Position numbers and translations under genes: made by a program. From assembly GCA_964524185.1 (NCBI GenBank), contig CAZGCI010000003.1:1-64000 (forward strand): 64,000 nt of DNA, given 5' to 3'. Origin of the DNA: Thiohalocapsa sp964524185 (lineage in GTDB: Bacteria; Pseudomonadota; Gammaproteobacteria; Chromatiales; Chromatiaceae). The notes under the pieces were generated by a model. The model was not told where the DNA came from. It saw only the letters and a program-made list of their open reading frames with translations, and ran no database searches. Shown here in pieces: positions 25,709 through 33,567 of the stretch (position 1 is its first letter; every line of letters begins with the position of its first letter).

Positions 25709-26065
25709 ATGGTTGTAACCATGAACGAGCAACATCCCGCGGATCCATCCGCGCAGCCATCCCAGGAGGACACGGCGCTGACGGCCATGGCGCTCAAGGC
25801 GATGGCGCATCCGTTACGGTGGAAAATCCTGTGCTCGCTGGGCGACCGCGAGCTTTCAGTCGGCGAGATTGTCGAGCGCACTGGAACGTCGCAGAGCAAT
25901 ATCTCTCAACACCTGGAACAGCTGCGCAACAAGAACATCGTTGTGGCACGCAAAGAGGCCAATCGCATCTTCTATCGCATCCGCAACCACCAGTTGCTTG
26001 AGCTCATCGGTATCATGCGTGACGTGCTCTGCCCAGCGAATCTCGACGACCGCTATCCACGGTGA
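25709..26065 (+). CDS. ArsR/SmtB-family repressor, candidate persulfide sensor (SqrR/BigR-like)
   Basis: A 118-residue winged-helix regulator with MAHPLRWKILCSLGDRELSVGEI, recognition helix SQSNISQHLEQLR and a wing RKEANRIFYRI. It lacks the metal-binding ELCVC motif of ArsR. It has exactly two cysteines, C42 in helix 2 (KILCSL) and C108 near the C-terminus (DVLCPA), the same placement as the redox pair of SqrR/BigR that forms a polysulfide bridge. In a sulfide-oxidising phototroph this points to reactive-sulfur sensing (inference). AAGG precedes ATG 25709; ATG 25721 is an alternative. Confidence 0.82.
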   Translation: MVVTMNEQHPADPSAQPSQEDTALTAMALKAMAHPLRWKILCSLGDRELSVGEIVERTGTSQSNISQHLEQLRNKNIVVARKEANRIFYRIRNHQLLELIGIMRDVLCPANLDDRYPR

Positions 26066-26219
26066 GTAGCGCGACGCCACCTCGGCGCCGCCGAAGAACC
26101 CCGCCAGGCGCCGCGCCCGGCCCTGCGCCAGGCTAGCTGTCACCGACAGGTCTGCCTAAGGCGCACACCCCGAAAGAGCGACCAATAACCTGCAGACGAG
26201 CCGCGTAAGGCACAGACCC

Positions 26220-27086
26220 ATGCCAACCCTAGACGAAAAGCAATGGTTCTCTGAGGTGGAGGCCGGCGGCGGCAGCGCCTTCTCGCTGCGCATCCGGCGC
26301 AAGCTCCACGAGGAGCGCAGCGACTATCAAACCATCGAGGTCTACGAGACCGAGCACTTCGGCAACCTCATGGTCATCGACGGCTTCACCATGTTGTCTA
26401 GCCGCGAGAACTTTCTCTACCACGAAATGCTTGCCCATCCGGTACTGCTGACGCATCCGGCACCGAAGCGCGTGTGCATCATCGGCGGCGGCGACTGCGG
26501 CACCCTGCGCGAGGTGCTCAAGCACGACACGGTCGAGCACGCGACGCAGATCGACATCGACGAGCGCGTCACCCGCGTCGCCGAGCAATTCTTTCCGGAG
26601 CTCACGGTCAGCAACGGCGACCCGCGTGCACAACTGTTGTTCGCCGATGGCATCCAGTGGATGGCCGACGCCGATCCCGACAGCCTGGACGTGATCATCG
26701 TCGACAGCACCGACCCCGTGGGTCCCGCGCAAGGCCTGTTCACCGCAGAGTTCTACAGCGACTGCCGCCGGGCGCTCGCCGACGACGGCCTCCTGGTGCA
26801 GCAAAGCGAGTCTCCGCTCCTGCACCTCGACATCATCGCCAGCATGCACGAGGACTTGCGTGGGGCTGGGTTTGGCATCGTGCGCACGCTGTTTTTTCCG
26901 CAGACGATCTACCCGTCCGGCTGGTGGAGCGCCACCATGGCCGGCAACGCCACGGAGCTGCCACCGTTTCGCCGCCTGGACGATGCCGGCGCCGTGCTGG
27001 ACACCACCTATTACAACAGCGACATCCATGCCGCTGCCCTAGCCCAGCCGGAGTTCGTACGCAGGCGCCTCGCGGCGCTCGACTGA
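26220..27086 (+). CDS. speE: Polyamine aminopropyltransferase (spermidine synthase) SpeE
   Basis: SpeE transfers an aminopropyl group from decarboxylated SAM to putrescine. The 288-residue product has the N-terminal strand domain with ETEHFGNLMVIDG, the SAM-binding GGGDCGTLREVLKH, the catalytic Asp in IIVDSTDPVGPAQGLF, and QSESP and YPSGWWS. All expected blocks are present at normal length. It stands alone with no speD or ADC gene near. Confidence 0.95.
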   Translation: MPTLDEKQWFSEVEAGGGSAFSLRIRRKLHEERSDYQTIEVYETEHFGNLMVIDGFTMLSSRENFLYHEMLAHPVLLTHPAPKRVCIIGGGDCGTLREVLKHDTVEHATQIDIDERVTRVAEQFFPELTVSNGDPRAQLLFADGIQWMADADPDSLDVIIVDSTDPVGPAQGLFTAEFYSDCRRALADDGLLVQQSESPLLHLDIIASMHEDLRGAGFGIVRTLFFPQTIYPSGWWSATMAGNATELPPFRRLDDAGAVLDTTYYNSDIHAAALAQPEFVRRRLAALD

Positions 27087-27157
27087 CGTGGCCCAGGGGC
27101 ATACGAGCCGTACCGAACGGCACGTATACCAACGCTTTCGGCGCGTGCTCCGGAACG

Positions 27158-27186
27158 GACCCCGCCGCGCGGGGGCGCGGGTCTTT
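27158..27186 (+). terminator. Probable rho-independent terminator after speE
   Basis: GACCC-CGCC and GGCG-CGGGTC form an imperfect stem followed by TTT, 72 bases after the speE stop. The T-run is short. Confidence 0.45.
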
Positions 27187-27282
27187 CCCCTGTGCGCGCC
27201 ATGCGGCCCCAGGGCGGCCATCAGAGCGATCCGCGATCACGGCTATACTCAAGTAGGGGCAACAGACACCAGGAGGACGGCA

Positions 27283-27753
27283 ATGACGATCGCAACGCGT
27301 GTCGAAGACTATCTGAAACAGAACGCCGTCGACTTCCAACTGCTGGCGCACAAGACCACCGGCTCGACGCATGAATCGGCGGACGCTGCACATATCCCAG
27401 ACGACCACCTCGCGAAGGGCGTGATGGTGCACGACAACCAGGGCCACGCGATGGTCGTGCTGCCGGGAGATGCCTGGCTTGGGCTGGAGATGTTGAACAA
27501 CGCCAGCGGACGCGCCTTCCGGCTGGATGAAGAATCCGAGCTGACCGACATGTTCCCGGACTGCGACCCGGGCGCCGTGCCACCACTTGGCACCGCCTAC
27601 GGTCTCGAGACCTACATGGACGAGGCGCTGACAACGCTGGCCGACGTCTACTTCGAGGCTGGCGACCATCGCCACCTGGTGCGGGTGGGCGGACCGGACT
27701 TTGTCCGTCTGCTGCACGGCGTCCGGCTCGGACACTTCGGTCGGCAGGGCTAA
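27283..27753 (+). CDS. YbaK/aminoacyl-tRNA deacylase-domain protein
   Basis: A 156-residue member of the YbaK/ProX fold, which hydrolyses misacylated tRNA (typically Cys- or Ala-tRNAPro). It opens with a predicted helix THVEDYLK-like TRVEDYLKQNAVDFQLLAHKT. It has the DDHLAKGVMVHD segment with the conserved Lys, and GTAYGLETYMDEAL near the substrate pocket. The very strong AGGAGG eight bases upstream fixes ATG 27283. It is shorter than YbaK-fused forms and is closer to the stand-alone editing proteins. Confidence 0.82.
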   Translation: MTIATRVEDYLKQNAVDFQLLAHKTTGSTHESADAAHIPDDHLAKGVMVHDNQGHAMVVLPGDAWLGLEMLNNASGRAFRLDEESELTDMFPDCDPGAVPPLGTAYGLETYMDEALTTLADVYFEAGDHRHLVRVGGPDFVRLLHGVRLGHFGRQG

Positions 27754-27937
27754 TCCGGCCGCCGGTAACATAGCGCCGACCGGAATGCCTGCGTGAAGCT
27801 ACCGCTGCCTCTGACGCGCGCAGCAACCACACGGAACCTGCACCGCCGTTGCGGTCCGGCAGCGGCGGCGGGAAGAGGGACGAGCTGTGTGGAGATGTAC
27901 AGCACGCCGAGGGGCATGAGGGTGGACAAAAACCCTG

Positions 27938-28240
27938 TTAGCCGGCGATGGTCTCCATGCGCCCGGCGAGGCTGAAGTCCAGCTCGGTAATGCCGCCGGC
28001 GTCGTGTGTGGCCAGATCCACACGCACGGTGCGGTAGACATTGAACCACTCTGGGTGGTGGTCCATCGACTCTGCCACCAGCGCGGCGCGGGCCATGAAG
28101 CCGAAGGCTTCATTGAAGTCTTTGAACTGGAACTCTTTGTGCAGCTTGCCGCCCTCGACCGTCCAAGGCGCCGACGCGGAGGCGTTAAGGGCGGTGAGGG
28201 CGCTGGCGATCTCCTGCTCGGTCAGCTGGGTGCGGCTCAT
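27938..28240 (-). CDS. phhB: Pterin-4a-carbinolamine dehydratase (PhhB/DCoH)
   Basis: The 100-residue protein recycles tetrahydrobiopterin-type cofactors or helps molybdopterin synthesis. Family motifs are WTVEGGKLHKEFQFKDF, AALVAESMDHHPEW with the catalytic His pair, NVYRTVRVDLATHDAGGITELD and the terminal LA. No phenylalanine hydroxylase gene is adjacent. It is convergent with the YbaK-like gene. Confidence 0.94.
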   Translation of the reverse strand: MSRTQLTEQEIASALTALNASASAPWTVEGGKLHKEFQFKDFNEAFGFMARAALVAESMDHHPEWFNVYRTVRVDLATHDAGGITELDFSLAGRMETIAG

Positions 28241-28391
28241 CGTGATCTCCTGGTTGGCGACAACGATGCGGAAGTTGCCCCGGCGCAGCCGTGGTTCAAG
28301 TGGGAGGCCATCGGCAGGGCAGAGGGGCGCTGTTCAGGGTAGCGCCGCTGCGCATTCGGCAGCGGCACATGCAGCAGCAGCGGGCCGCAGC

Positions 28392-28736
28392 TCAGCTGCC
28401 GGTCTTGTCCTCGGTGACCTCGGCGGCGGCTTCCTCGGCCTGCTTGGCGCTGCGCTTGGCCCTGGTGACCGCCTCCTCGACCACGGCTTTGGCCTTCTCG
28501 GAGACGTTTTCGGCGCCGTCTCCCACGGCCTCGACTGCGGCCGTGGCCTTCTCCTTGGTGGTGCGACCAAGGGCCGGCAGCCACTCGGCCAGCTTGGCGC
28601 CACTGGCCTTCACCCGGGCTACAGCCTTGCCGGTCATCTGCGCAATGCGCTGTTGCAGGGCCTTGTCCGTGGCCCCGTAGGTTGCGAGCGAGCCCACTGC
28701 AACGCCTGCAGCGAAAGGAATGAGCGGGAATGCCAT
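28392..28736 (-). CDS. Alanine-rich coiled-coil, membrane-anchored protein
   Basis: The 114-residue protein starts with a hydrophobic segment FPLIPFAAGVAVGSLATYG (3-21) and continues as an Ala/Glu/Lys-rich helix with heptads, ending in AEEAAAEVTEDKTGS. This layout resembles YtxH-like stress proteins. AAGGAGG precedes ATG 28736 at an ideal distance, so it is strongly translated. It is not assignable to a named family from this view. Confidence 0.72.
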   Translation of the reverse strand: MAFPLIPFAAGVAVGSLATYGATDKALQQRIAQMTGKAVARVKASGAKLAEWLPALGRTTKEKATAAVEAVGDGAENVSEKAKAVVEEAVTRAKRSAKQAEEAAAEVTEDKTGS

Positions 28737-28966
28737 GGGTACCTCCTTTAGACGGCGGGCAACCGGCGGGCGGCCAACGCACACCGGCCCGCGGATGAAC
28801 CAGACGCGCCCCGAGGCGGGCGTGGGCCCGACGGCGGCGACGCCCCCGGCCTGTGCGCCGCCCGGGCGGCCGCAGCACCGGGAGCGCGTAGTGACGCTCC
28901 CTTCAAGCGTAGCAGATGACGGAGAGGCCACAGCCCATGGGCGGCGCGCAGCACAGGCGCGCGAGT

Positions 28967-29407
28967 TCAGGCGGCCTGTCGCTCCTCCAGCTTGCGGATC
29001 AGCGGATAGAGGTGCTCGGTCTCGCGCTGGATACGGTCCAGGACGAGGGCGAACATTTGCTCGGTCTCGGCGAGAAATTCGTCGTGATTGCGGATGGTGA
29101 GACGGCGATTCGACTCGTTACACCAGTCCTTGAGGTACTTGTTGAAGATGCGCTTGATCTCCGTTGAGCCCGACAGGAAACGATCGGCGGTGTTCTTCAC
29201 CGTCTGGTCGGGGTAGGAGATCAGCTTGCCGCAGAACTCACGGTCCACCAGCTCGATGTGCTCCTTGACCTTGCCGGTGTACTCGAAGAAGACATCGCAG
29301 GCGGTCTCGGTATCGCACATCTCCCGACTCTGCACGAGATACAGGAAGACATTAGAAAGCTCGGTGATCTTGTGGTTCTGAGCGTGCAGTTTTGAGAAAG
29401 CAGTCAT
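28967..29407 (-). CDS. Hemerythrin-like four-helix protein
   Basis: The 146-residue all-helical protein has histidines and acids spaced as in hemerythrin HHE proteins: HIELVDREF (H50), NHDEFLAETEQMF (H108) and RETEHLYPLI (H132). This suggests a non-haem diiron site for O2, NO or iron sensing. It contains five cysteines (C31, C37, C59, C96 and none in a clear cluster). The family assignment is by pattern only. It precedes a coiled-coil protein gene on the same strand. Confidence 0.55.
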   Translation of the reverse strand: MTAFSKLHAQNHKITELSNVFLYLVQSREMCDTETACDVFFEYTGKVKEHIELVDREFCGKLISYPDQTVKNTADRFLSGSTEIKRIFNKYLKDWCNESNRRLTIRNHDEFLAETEQMFALVLDRIQRETEHLYPLIRKLEERQAA

Positions 29408-29626
29408 TGCGGGGCATCCTCCATCGGAGCGCTTTCGTTGTGTGAGATCTCTGGTGGAACAGGGTACGGTTTTCAGACCGGCAAGGTTAGCGTGCGGCCG
29501 CCGGGCGACGGCTACGGGCAGCGATCCGCCGGGGTGTTGTGGACATCAGCCCTATCCGTGAAAAGTGTAGCCGAATTGTACTGGTGGCGTCGCGTCCGCA
29601 ACGGGGCAAGGCACTGAATCCTATGC

Positions 29627-31369
29627 TCAACTCTCGATCATGGCCTCGAGCCGCTGACCGGGTGGCACCATTGGCAGCACGTTTTCCGCCTTGTCTACCC
29701 AGACATCCACCAACACGGGCCCGGGCTCAGCCAGGGCCGACCCCACAACGTCCTGGAGCTTGCTCGGCAAACGCACCCGGTACGTGGAAAGACGCGGATA
29801 GACGGCCTTTAGCGCCGTGAGATTCGGTAACTGGCGGCGGCAGTTCTGGTCGACATTGGTGCAGTCTGCATCGCAATCCCACTGGCGAGCCAGGCACGTC
29901 TCGTGGTGATGGCCGTCGTCCATCATGTCCTCCCACTGGCGCACCATGCCGAGGAAACTGTTGTTCAGCACGAACATCTTGAGCGGGATGCGGTGGGCGA
30001 CAACGGTGGCGAGCTCCTGCATGTTCATCTGGAAGCTGCCGTCGCCGTCAATGAGGACCACAGGATGGCTTGAGTTGCCGTACCAAGCGCCGATGGCCGC
30101 CGGCAGGCCGAAGCCCATGGTGCCAAGGCCGCCCGAGCTGATCCACTGCCGCGCGCGGCTGAAGCGATAGTACTGGGCCGCCCACATCTGGTGCTGGCCG
30201 ACGCCGGTGACGACGGTGGCCTCGCCGCGGGTGAGCTCGGACAAGCACTGGACGACTGCCTGGGGCTTGATGAAGTCACCAGCGCCGTAGGGCAGGGGCA
30301 TGTGCTGGCGCCAAAGCCGGATGCGCGACATCCACTCCGGATGGCGGGCGCTGCGATCGCTCGCCAATGCATGATCGAGGAACCGTCCCAGCGGCGCCAC
30401 CAGGGGCAGGTCGCACTTGACGGTCTTGTCGATCTCGCTCGGGTCGATGTCCACATGGGCGATGCGCTTGTGATCCGCGAAGCCCTTCACCGCCACCCGG
30501 TCGTCGAAGCGCCCCCCGAGGGTCAGGATCAGGTCCGCATCGCGCAGCGCATAGTTGGCCGGCACGCTGCCGTGCATGCCGGGCATACCCAGGCTGTAGG
30601 GTCGCTCGAGCGGCACCGCGCCCAGGGCATTGAAGGTGGTGGTCACCGGCGTGTCGAAGCGCTCGGCGAAGGTGCAGAGCGCGTCGGCAGCACCGGCATG
30701 GATCACCCCGCCGCCGGCCTTGATCACCGGGCGCTCAGCGGCGGCTAGCGCCGCCAAGATGGCATCGGCACGGCCGGCGTCGAAGGCCACCTCCGCGCGG
30801 TGGCGTGCGCGGGGCGGCTCGCACTTATCGCGCACGGCCAGCTGAACGTCCTTGCAGATGTCCACCACCACCGGCCCGGGTCGGCCGCCGCCGGCGAGTG
30901 CGAAGGCCTCGCGCAGCATCCATTCCAGGTCAGCGACATCCTTCACGAGATAGTTGTGCTTGGAGATGGGCCGGGTGATACCGACCGTATCCACCTCCTG
31001 GAAGGCATCGCTACCAATGGCGCCACTCGGCACCTGACCCGTGATGAAGACCGTCGGGATCGAATCCTTGTAGGCGTCGGCGATGGGGGTGGTGAGGTTG
31101 GTCGCGCCCGGTCCGGAGGTGACCAGTGCGACACCGACGCGCCCACTAGCACGCGCATAGCCCTCGGCCGCATGGCCGGCGCCTGGCTCCTGGCGGCACA
31201 TGATCACCTTGGGCACCGGCACGCCGCGGCGCAGGCGTTTGTTGAGCTCCACATGCAGCGGAATCACCGCGCCGCCCGTGTGCGCAAAGACGACATGCAC
31301 CGCCAGGTCGCTGAGCACGTCGAAGAGCACCGCGGCGCCCGTGCGGCTGATGGTTTCGGCTTGGCTCAT
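29627..31369 (-). CDS. ilvB: Acetohydroxyacid synthase large subunit-type ThDP enzyme
   Basis: This ThDP enzyme condenses pyruvate with pyruvate or 2-oxobutyrate in branched-chain amino acid synthesis. The 580-residue product has the catalytic Glu in CRQEPGAGHAAEGYAR (E61), SGPGATN, GQVPSGAIGSDAFQE, GGRFDDRV and the ThDP-Mg site GDGSFQMNMQELAT. Around residues 490-515 it carries an unusual cysteine-rich insertion, CLARQWDCDADC and a fourth Cys, where the usual protein has a short variable loop. No ilvN regulatory subunit gene is adjacent. Start ATG 31369 fits the family. Confidence 0.9.
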   Translation of the reverse strand: MSQAETISRTGAAVLFDVLSDLAVHVVFAHTGGAVIPLHVELNKRLRRGVPVPKVIMCRQEPGAGHAAEGYARASGRVGVALVTSGPGATNLTTPIADAYKDSIPTVFITGQVPSGAIGSDAFQEVDTVGITRPISKHNYLVKDVADLEWMLREAFALAGGGRPGPVVVDICKDVQLAVRDKCEPPRARHRAEVAFDAGRADAILAALAAAERPVIKAGGGVIHAGAADALCTFAERFDTPVTTTFNALGAVPLERPYSLGMPGMHGSVPANYALRDADLILTLGGRFDDRVAVKGFADHKRIAHVDIDPSEIDKTVKCDLPLVAPLGRFLDHALASDRSARHPEWMSRIRLWRQHMPLPYGAGDFIKPQAVVQCLSELTRGEATVVTGVGQHQMWAAQYYRFSRARQWISSGGLGTMGFGLPAAIGAWYGNSSHPVVLIDGDGSFQMNMQELATVVAHRIPLKMFVLNNSFLGMVRQWEDMMDDGHHHETCLARQWDCDADCTNVDQNCRRQLPNLTALKAVYPRLSTYRVRLPSKLQDVVGSALAEPGPVLVDVWVDKAENVLPMVPPGQRLEAMIES

Positions 31370-31593
31370 GATCGTGGGGCTCAGATCGTCTGGAGGGCCG
31401 TGTCGACCGATGGCGGCGCCGGCTGATTCATGCATGATACGGGCCTTGGCGCCGCGCGCCATGATGCGTGCCAACTCCCGTGCGACATCACCGCCGCCCG
31501 GCAGCCACCGTCGGCAACGCCCGGCGGGCTTGCCGCAGCCGACCCTTGGCGTGCCCCATCAGTCCCGCCTGCACCCCACCACCGCAGATTGCC

Positions 31594-32396
31594 ATGTCCA
31601 ACCTCCTCAGCCGCTGGTGGCAGCGCCGCCGTTTGCAACGGGCCCAGGCCCATATCGACCCGGCGCTGTGGCCGGAGGTCTGCGCCGGCCTGCCGCTATT
31701 GGCGGGCTNNNNNNNNNNGCTGCTGCACGCCAGCGGCTCGTCGACACCGCCGCCCTCTTTCTGCACGAGAAGGCGTTCGAGGCCGCCGGCGGCGCCGTGC
31801 TGGATCTGCGCAGCGGGATGGAGCTTGCGCTGCAGGCGGCGCTGCCGGTGCTGGCGCTGGGGCTCGAGTGGTACCACGGCTGGCATGCGGTCATTGTGTA
31901 TCCGGACGAGTTCGTGCCAGCGCGGGAGGTCATGGACGAGGATGGACTCGTCTGGGTGGATGATGAGCCCAAAAGCGGAGAGGCCTGGGAGCAGGGACCA
32001 GTCATCCTCTCCCTCACTGACGCCCTCGCCGGGCGCGAGCGCAGCGGCTACAACGTCGTCATTCACGAGATGGCACACAAGCTCGATCTACGCGACGGCG
32101 CCGCCAACGGCCGTCCGCCCCTGCACCCGGACATGGATGGCACCGCCTGGGCCCGACACATGCAGCGGGCTTACGATGACCACTGCCAACGCGCCGATGC
32201 AGCGCCCAATCTGTGCGTGATCGACCCCTACGGCGCCACCTCGCCCGCGGAGTTCTTCGCCGTGGTGAGCGAGCTCTTTTTCGAACTCCCGCATCGCCTG
32301 CGCGGCGTCTATCCAGACGTGTATACAGAACTCGCCGCCTTCTACCGGCAGGACCCGGCGCTGCGCCTGCGGCCGGTGGGCGCCAACCGGCACTGA
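31594..32396 (+). CDS. MtfA/M90-like zinc metallopeptidase, interrupted by an assembly gap
   Basis: The N-terminal part (from ATG 31594 to 31708: MSNLLSRWWQRRRLQRAQ and LPLLAG) and the part after the gap (AARQRLVDTAALFLHEKAF onward) belong to one protein of the MtfA peptidase family. It has the zinc motif HEMAHKLD, ANGRPPLH, PAEFFAVVSELFFE and a C-terminal P-DVYTELAAFYRQDP. The two parts lie in different frames with the nominal ten N, so the gap length is wrong or a few codons are missing. MtfA in E. coli binds the Mlc repressor and has aminopeptidase activity. Confidence 0.85.
31709..31718. other. Assembly gap (ten N)
   Basis: Ten N interrupt the MtfA-like gene. Flanking frames differ, so the true length is not ten. 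Confidence 0.97.
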
Positions 32397-32421
32397 AGGC
32401 GGCAACCGGGGCCGGTGCCCC

Positions 32422-33168
32422 TTAGCGGCTGGTAAGCGTCACGCGGTTGTCCTGATCGTCGATGGTGAGCTGGAAGCGACCGAGCACGCTCATACCGAGC
32501 AGCCCGGGATTGCCCAGCTTGTCATCGTCCAAAAAGGCGACGGCCACGTCCCCGACCCGATGCGCGCCGAGCCAAACGGCCTCGAGCTGGCCGGTGAGCG
32601 CCTGGGTGATGCCGTTGGCGGTCTGCACCTCTCGCGGCTCCAATGCGTCCGGGCTCAGACCCAGCTCGCTGATCAGGGAACTCGGCAGCACCACCATGTC
32701 CGCGCCGGTGTCGATGAGCAGCAAACGGGCCAGGCGGCGGCCGTCCGCCCCCTCCAGTGCCAACCGAACCGAATGTTGATTGCCTTGGCGGACGGTTGGC
32801 AGCTCGATGGGCGCATCCGGTGGCGGCTCACCGTCCACAGCTACCAGGGGCGAGGTCGGCAGCGCGCCCGGCTCCGCCGCACCGAGCACGATGACACGCT
32901 CGATACCGCCGCGGCCATCCGCCACGATGATGTGATCGAAGCCCTCCAGCAACACCCGCAGGCGCTGCACCGGATCATCGCCCTCGGCAAGGCCGATGGT
33001 GTCAGCAACGTGCTGATCGCCGGTGACCGTGAACCGGTACTCGGCGGCAAGCCGCGCAAGCTCGACGGCTACGTCCACCTGCTGGACCTCCGCAACGGCC
33101 GCTGGAAGCCCGACCCAGGCGAGCGTCGTGGCCAGCAGCAGGCCTGGAACGAACGAGAGTCTTCGCAT
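32422..33168 (-). CDS. Secreted or periplasmic retropepsin-like aspartic protease
   Basis: The 248-residue product has a signal peptide (MRRLSFVPGLLLATTLAW... AVA-E), an N-terminal domain of about 85 residues, and a clan AA aspartic protease domain with catalytic DTGAD at 153-157 and a closing LLGMSVLGRF motif. Bacterial members are single-lobed, so they act as dimers like retroviral proteases. Substrate unknown. Upstream on the same strand is the argD leader region; no operon partner is evident. Confidence 0.86.
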   Translation of the reverse strand: MRRLSFVPGLLLATTLAWVGLPAAVAEVQQVDVAVELARLAAEYRFTVTGDQHVADTIGLAEGDDPVQRLRVLLEGFDHIIVADGRGGIERVIVLGAAEPGALPTSPLVAVDGEPPPDAPIELPTVRQGNQHSVRLALEGADGRRLARLLLIDTGADMVVLPSSLISELGLSPDALEPREVQTANGITQALTGQLEAVWLGAHRVGDVAVAFLDDDKLGNPGLLGMSVLGRFQLTIDDQDNRVTLTSR

Positions 33169-33331
33169 AGCACACCAAAGGTGTTAAGAACAGCCAGGGA
33201 CGAGCGGGCGGGATGCCCACTCGCACGCCTTCGATCGCGGCTGCGCCGCAGCAGCACCCGCAAATTGAGAGGATAACAGCGCTCGGACGACGCCAACTAG
33301 ATGCGGCGCGGCCAATCGATCTCAGTGCCGA

Positions 33332-33375
33332 GGCAGCCATCAGGCAACTATCAGGCGGCCATGAGGCAGCTATCA
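33332..33375. repeat. Four imperfect 11-bp direct repeats
   Basis: GGCAGCCATCA, GGCAACTATCA, GGCGGCCATGA and GGCAGCTATCA stand head to tail with exact 11-bp periodicity. The consensus is GGCAGCYATCA. One turn per unit is what winged-helix response regulators of the OmpR/PhoB class recognise. The array ends 9 bp before a TTGCCA -35-like hexamer. Confidence 0.7.
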
Positions 33376-33501
33376 GTATTTGCCTTGCCAGACAGTGTGC
33401 TGATAGCCTATGCGGCTTTCCTGAATGCTGCGCTGGCCGGCGGCTCGCGCTCCTCCATCTGCCGACGCGCCGTTGAAGCAGCCCTTCAGCGACATCGCCG
33501 A

Positions 33502-33534
33502 GGGCGGCCCGTGCAGCACCCGGGCCGCCCTTTT
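33502..33534 (+). terminator. Intrinsic terminator or attenuator upstream of argD
   Basis: GGGCGGCCC and GGGCCGCCC form a perfect 9-bp stem around an 11-base loop and are followed by TTTT. It lies just before argD, with no protein gene upstream on this strand, so it may terminate a small RNA or attenuate argD. Confidence 0.7.
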
Positions 33535-33567
33535 CGTGTTCGGCACCGACCACGGGTTTCGGGTGCA

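Larger units (their letters stand above)
33169..33567 (+). other. Complex noncoding region upstream of argD
   Basis: No protein gene is supported. In order it holds four 11-bp direct repeats (33332-33375), a possible promoter (TTGCCA near 33385 and TATGCG near 33409), and a strong hairpin with a T-run (33502-33534) that ends 33 bases before the argD ATG. This suggests a short transcript of about 115 nt or an attenuated argD leader. Confidence 0.5.

Noticed and set aside
33417..33534. 4.5S (SRP) RNA upstream of argD
   Set aside because: A GAAGCAGCC string is present, but the rest of the conserved SRP RNA loop (GGUC-GG-GGAAG) is missing and the flanks do not form the expected helix. An unnamed small RNA or attenuator is left as a finding.
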